Shown here: piece after piece, positions 5,545-7,629 of the stretch
Numbering within the stretch: the stretch's first letter is position 1
Layout: each line of letters opens with the position of its first letter
NCBI GenBank assembly: GCA_900319255.1
Contig: ONNU01000219.1
Coordinates: 1 to 7,629 of the forward strand
DNA: 7,629 nucleotides
From: an uncultured Eubacteriales bacterium
Lineage (GTDB): Bacteria; Bacillota; Clostridia; Oscillospirales; Acutalibacteraceae
Reading direction: 5' to 3'
The notes under the pieces: model-generated
What the model saw: the letters and a program-made list of their open reading frames with translations, nothing else
Databases searched by the model: none
What the model was told of the DNA's origin: nothing
Position numbers and translations under genes: made by a program

Positions 5545-7332
5545 TTATCCGTGACGCTTTGCTGCTCTGCGCAGATTTTTACCGCTCCCTGATCTTTTAT
5601 CAGTGACCTTGCGGGGGCTGTTCCCCTTTGCTCTGGTATTTTTTGAGCCTCTGCCGCCGGAATGAGAGCTGCGGCGGTCAGACTTTGCAGGACGTCTTTC
5701 CTCATACAGACTGACCTTTACCGGTCTGCCGCAGACCTTTGCGCCGTACATTTTATCAAGCACATCTTCAACTGCGATGCTTGGCACAGCGACTACCGAG
5801 CAGTCGTCATAAATTTCTATCTTTCCGATATCGCTGCCGTTGAGGATGCTTTTTTCCGTCAGTGACGCAACGATATGATTCGGCGCAACACGGCTTGCCC
5901 TGCCGATATTGAGCATGATTTTAGAATAATCGGTAATACCGTTTTTGCCGTTTTGTTTTCTTTCGGCTTTGATATCATTGACACGGATCTCTTTTTCGGA
6001 GAAATTCATCTGCAAAGCTGCTGCTGCGATATCAAACAGGGAATACCCCTCTGACAGCAGCATATTTACCATATCCCTGTATCTGTCGCTGATCTTTCCC
6101 GATATCACTTCCTCCACAGAGGAAAGATTTCTTTCAGCGATATTATAATTGATATCATCCCCGGTAGGCACTTCTATCTGGGAGATGCTGCATTTCAGAT
6201 CCCTGACGATATTGAGAAGCTCCAGCACCTGACGTCTGCCGCTGCATATAGTGATGGAATTGCCTTCCTTTCCCACGCGTCCTGTTCTGCCTATCCTGTG
6301 GACATAATATTCATTATTCTGCGGGATATCATAGTTTATGACAAATTCAACATCATCTACGTCGATACCTCTTGCAGCGACATCTGTTGCGACGAGAACA
6401 GATGTAGAGCCGTATCTGAATTTATCCATTACCGTATTGCGCTGAGACTGCTTGAGATCCCCGTGAAGAGCCTCCGCATTGATACCGGCCTTGCTCAGTG
6501 AGGAAGCTGCCTCCTCTGACATTTTCTTTGTATTGCAGAAAACGATAGCGAGAGAAGGCTCGAAATAATAAAGCAGGAGCTTGAGCGCATCAAGCTTTCT
6601 TCCCATAGGAACATCAACATAGGTCTGCCTGATATTATCCAGGGTAAGCTTTTTATTATCCGCCTGAACCACCACAGGGTCTCTCTGGAATTCGTTTGTT
6701 ATCGACATGATAGCATCGGGCATTGTAGCGGAGAAAAGCACAGTCTGTCTGTCGGCGGGGGTATCCCGCAGGATATTTTCCATATCCTCCTTAAAGCCCA
6801 TGCTCAGCATTTCGTCTGCTTCATCCAAAACTGCAAGCTTCACATGGTCAAGCTTCAGTGTTCTTCTTCTCATATGATCCATGATCCTGCCGGGAGTACC
6901 GACAACGATATTAGCTCTTTTGAGCCTTGCGATCTGTTTATCCATGGGAGCGCCGCCGTATACTTCAACAGGGCGGATGCTTTCGCAGTATTTGGTAAGC
7001 TTTCGTATTTCACCGCAGCACTGTATTGCAAGCTCTCTTGTAGGGAGCATGATGATAACTGCGACATGTGATTTATCCTCCAGTGAATTTATCATTTCTA
7101 CAGCGGGGATAGCAAAAGCCATAGTTTTTCCCGTACCGGTCTGAGATCTGCCGATAACATCCCTGCCGCTTCTGACAGCGGGGATAGCCTTGCGCTGTAT
7201 CACGGTAGGGGAAACAAACCCCAGCTCATCGACAGCTCTCATAAGCTTATCGGAAAGCATAAGCTCATCAAAGCCATGCTCATTTTCATTATTGATTTTT
7301 TCGATTTCCTTATCCTTTTCAAATTCCTTCAT
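5545..7332 (-). CDS. DEAD-box ATP-dependent RNA helicase with DbpA-type RNA-binding domain
   Basis: This cytosolic enzyme unwinds RNA duplexes with ATP, in ribosome assembly or mRNA turnover by analogy with DeaD/CsdA, CshA and DbpA. The 595-residue protein has a charged N-terminus, then the Q motif (Phe21, Gln46), motif I SQTGTGKT with Lys69, PTRELA (97-102), TPGR (146-149), DEAD (170-173), SAT (201-203), IVFCNT, ATDVAARGID and HRIGRTGR (345-352). All catalytic motifs look intact. Residues about 472-545 resemble the DbpA RNA-binding domain (NIGRASRV through GRPVKVSLYEE), which in DbpA and relatives binds 23S rRNA. The last 50 residues are a basic Arg/Lys/Ser/Gly tail, probably disordered and RNA-binding. 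The start ATG 7330-7332 has AAGGA with AGGA 9 nt upstream. It overlaps a possible 30-residue ORF and heads the lipoprotein-dapF operon. Whether it is DeaD or CshA by orthology cannot be decided here. Confidence 0.97.
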   Translation of the reverse strand: MKEFEKDKEIEKINNENEHGFDELMLSDKLMRAVDELGFVSPTVIQRKAIPAVRSGRDVIGRSQTGTGKTMAFAIPAVEMINSLEDKSHVAVIIMLPTRELAIQCCGEIRKLTKYCESIRPVEVYGGAPMDKQIARLKRANIVVGTPGRIMDHMRRRTLKLDHVKLAVLDEADEMLSMGFKEDMENILRDTPADRQTVLFSATMPDAIMSITNEFQRDPVVVQADNKKLTLDNIRQTYVDVPMGRKLDALKLLLYYFEPSLAIVFCNTKKMSEEAASSLSKAGINAEALHGDLKQSQRNTVMDKFRYGSTSVLVATDVAARGIDVDDVEFVINYDIPQNNEYYVHRIGRTGRVGKEGNSITICSGRRQVLELLNIVRDLKCSISQIEVPTGDDINYNIAERNLSSVEEVISGKISDRYRDMVNMLLSEGYSLFDIAAAALQMNFSEKEIRVNDIKAERKQNGKNGITDYSKIMLNIGRASRVAPNHIVASLTEKSILNGSDIGKIEIYDDCSVVAVPSIAVEDVLDKMYGAKVCGRPVKVSLYEERRPAKSDRRSSHSGGRGSKNTRAKGNSPRKVTDKRSGSGKNLRRAAKRHG

Positions 7333-7411
7333 TCAGATGATTCCTTTTCAGCAAAATAAATAAAAGAATAAATAATAATACAGGAAATCCGTACCACTCT
7401 TTATTCTTCAT
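7319..7411 (-). CDS. Possible small membrane peptide overlapping helicase start
   Basis: A 30-codon ORF begins ATG at 7409-7411 and ends TGA at 7319-7321. It starts MKNKEWYGFP, continues with the hydrophobic run VLLFILLFILL and ends with a charged tail containing KRNHLNE. This is the profile of a single-pass membrane peptide. A good Shine-Dalgarno AAGGA (7419-7423) lies 7 nt upstream. The last 14 nt overlap the helicase gene in another frame, and the helicase ribosome binding site lies inside this ORF, so translation could be coupled. It could also be a leader peptide that only regulates the helicase. The stretch is A/T-rich, which makes Leu/Ile/Phe codons likely by chance, so coding is not proven. 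Confidence 0.5.
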   Translation of the reverse strand: MKNKEWYGFPVLLFILLFILLKRNHLNEGI

Positions 7412-7435
7412 ACGATGATCCTTATAAATTAATAT

Positions 7436-7458
7436 GCCCCGGCGCACTGCGACGGGGC
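7436..7458 (-). terminator. Hairpin after tRNA-Leu, weak terminator or processing signal
   Basis: Read on the minus strand, GCCCCG pairs with CGGGGC, then a mismatch, then CGC/GCG around the loop AGT. It begins 5 nt after the tRNA body. The following ATATTAATTTAT is A/T-rich but lacks a continuous T-run, so termination would be partial. This would allow the tRNA promoter to feed the helicase operon. It could also mark the site for tRNA 3' end maturation. Confidence 0.5.
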
Positions 7459-7463
7459 GATAG

Positions 7464-7544
7464 TGCCGATGGCGGGACTTGAACCCGCACAACTTTCGTT
7501 ACCTGATTTTGAGTCAGGCGTGTCTGCCATTCCACCACATCGGC
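7464..7544 (-). tRNA. tRNA-Leu (anticodon CAA)
   Basis: The minus strand folds as a class II tRNA. The acceptor stem is GCCGATG (7544-7538) with CATCGGC (7471-7465), and the discriminator is A (7464), as expected for leucine. The anticodon stem CCTGA/TCAGG encloses loop CTCAAAA with anticodon CAA (7511-7509), reading UUG. The long variable arm is AAC-GAAA-GTT, and the T arm is GCGGG-TTCAAGT-CCCGC. The D arm has GTG/CAC with a GG-containing loop. CCA is not encoded (CTA follows the discriminator), so it must be added after transcription. Confidence 0.97.
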
Positions 7545-7566
7545 ATATTATCTCTTTCCAAAACGT

Positions 7567-7595
7567 ATTATACACCATTTTTTTTACCTTGTCAA
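7567..7595 (-). promoter_or_regulatory. Consensus promoter of tRNA-Leu
   Basis: Read on the minus strand, TTGACA (7595-7590), a 17-nt spacer and TATAAT (7572-7567) are a perfect housekeeping promoter. Transcription should begin near 7560, about 16 nt before the tRNA. It may also drive the genes downstream, since no good promoter was found between the tRNA and the helicase. Confidence 0.93.
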
Positions 7596-7604
7596 CTATC
7601 CCGG

Positions 7605-7629
7605 CGCCGCCGGCGTGCCGCCGGTGTCA
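7605..7629 (-). repeat. GC-rich 25-mer, right copy, upstream of tRNA promoter
   Basis: Read on the minus strand this is identical over 25 nt to 41-65, including the CCGGCG-GCA-CGCCGG hairpin (7624-7610). It ends 9 nt before the -35 TTGACA at 7595, the same spacing as the left copy. It also reaches the window edge, so it may extend further. Confidence 0.8.

Noticed and set aside
5520..5705. N-terminal extension of the second lipoprotein into the helicase gene
   Set aside because: The signal peptide starts at 5519 with GGGAGG just upstream. The extension is the helicase tail read in another frame.
41..7629. Composite transposon bounded by the GC-rich inverted repeats
   Set aside because: No transposase or integrase gene is present, and the enclosed genes are ordinary chromosomal functions with normal operon structure.

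Overview
The window looks like a piece of a chromosome from a low-to-mid GC anaerobic Firmicute, most likely a Ruminococcus-type member of the Clostridia. This is inferred from the strong GGAGG-type ribosome binding sites, consensus TTGACA/TATAAT promoters, a tRNA gene without encoded CCA, a CtpE-like P-type ATPase and diaminopimelate epimerase. No phage, plasmid, CRISPR, transposase or defence gene is visible.

Layout. Positions 1-1084 hold a GC-rich repeat (41-65), a promoter (75-103) and a secreted lipoprotein gene of unknown function (185-1084, +). Positions 1085-1304 are non-coding but strongly structured: a 158-nt terminal-inverted-repeat element that folds as a three-way junction and is flanked by an 11-nt direct repeat. 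A large cation P-type ATPase follows (1305-3782, +). The convergent intergenic gap (3783-4034) carries a heptamer tandem repeat, an imperfect hairpin and a very strong bidirectional terminator. The minus strand then carries, in transcription order from the right edge: a consensus promoter preceded by the same GC-rich repeat (7567-7629), tRNA-Leu(CAA) (7464-7544), a hairpin (7436-7458), a possible 30-residue membrane peptide (7319-7411), a DEAD-box RNA helicase (5545-7332), a small lipoprotein (4926-5519) and dapF (4035-4898).

How the genes may work together. The helicase, lipoprotein and dapF are separated by only 25-27 bp and each has its own ribosome binding site, so they look like one operon. 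They cover RNA remodelling, an envelope protein and the meso-diaminopimelate/lysine precursor. No good promoter is seen between the tRNA and the helicase, so the tRNA promoter may drive the whole unit. The two plus-strand genes are envelope proteins and could be partly co-transcribed, because no conventional terminator separates them.

The most unusual signals are non-coding: the structured 1115-1272 element with alternative pairings, the GC-rich 25-mer placed at exactly the same distance from two unrelated promoters, and the small ORF overlapping the helicase start. The coding genes belong to recognisable families or are lineage-type lipoproteins.
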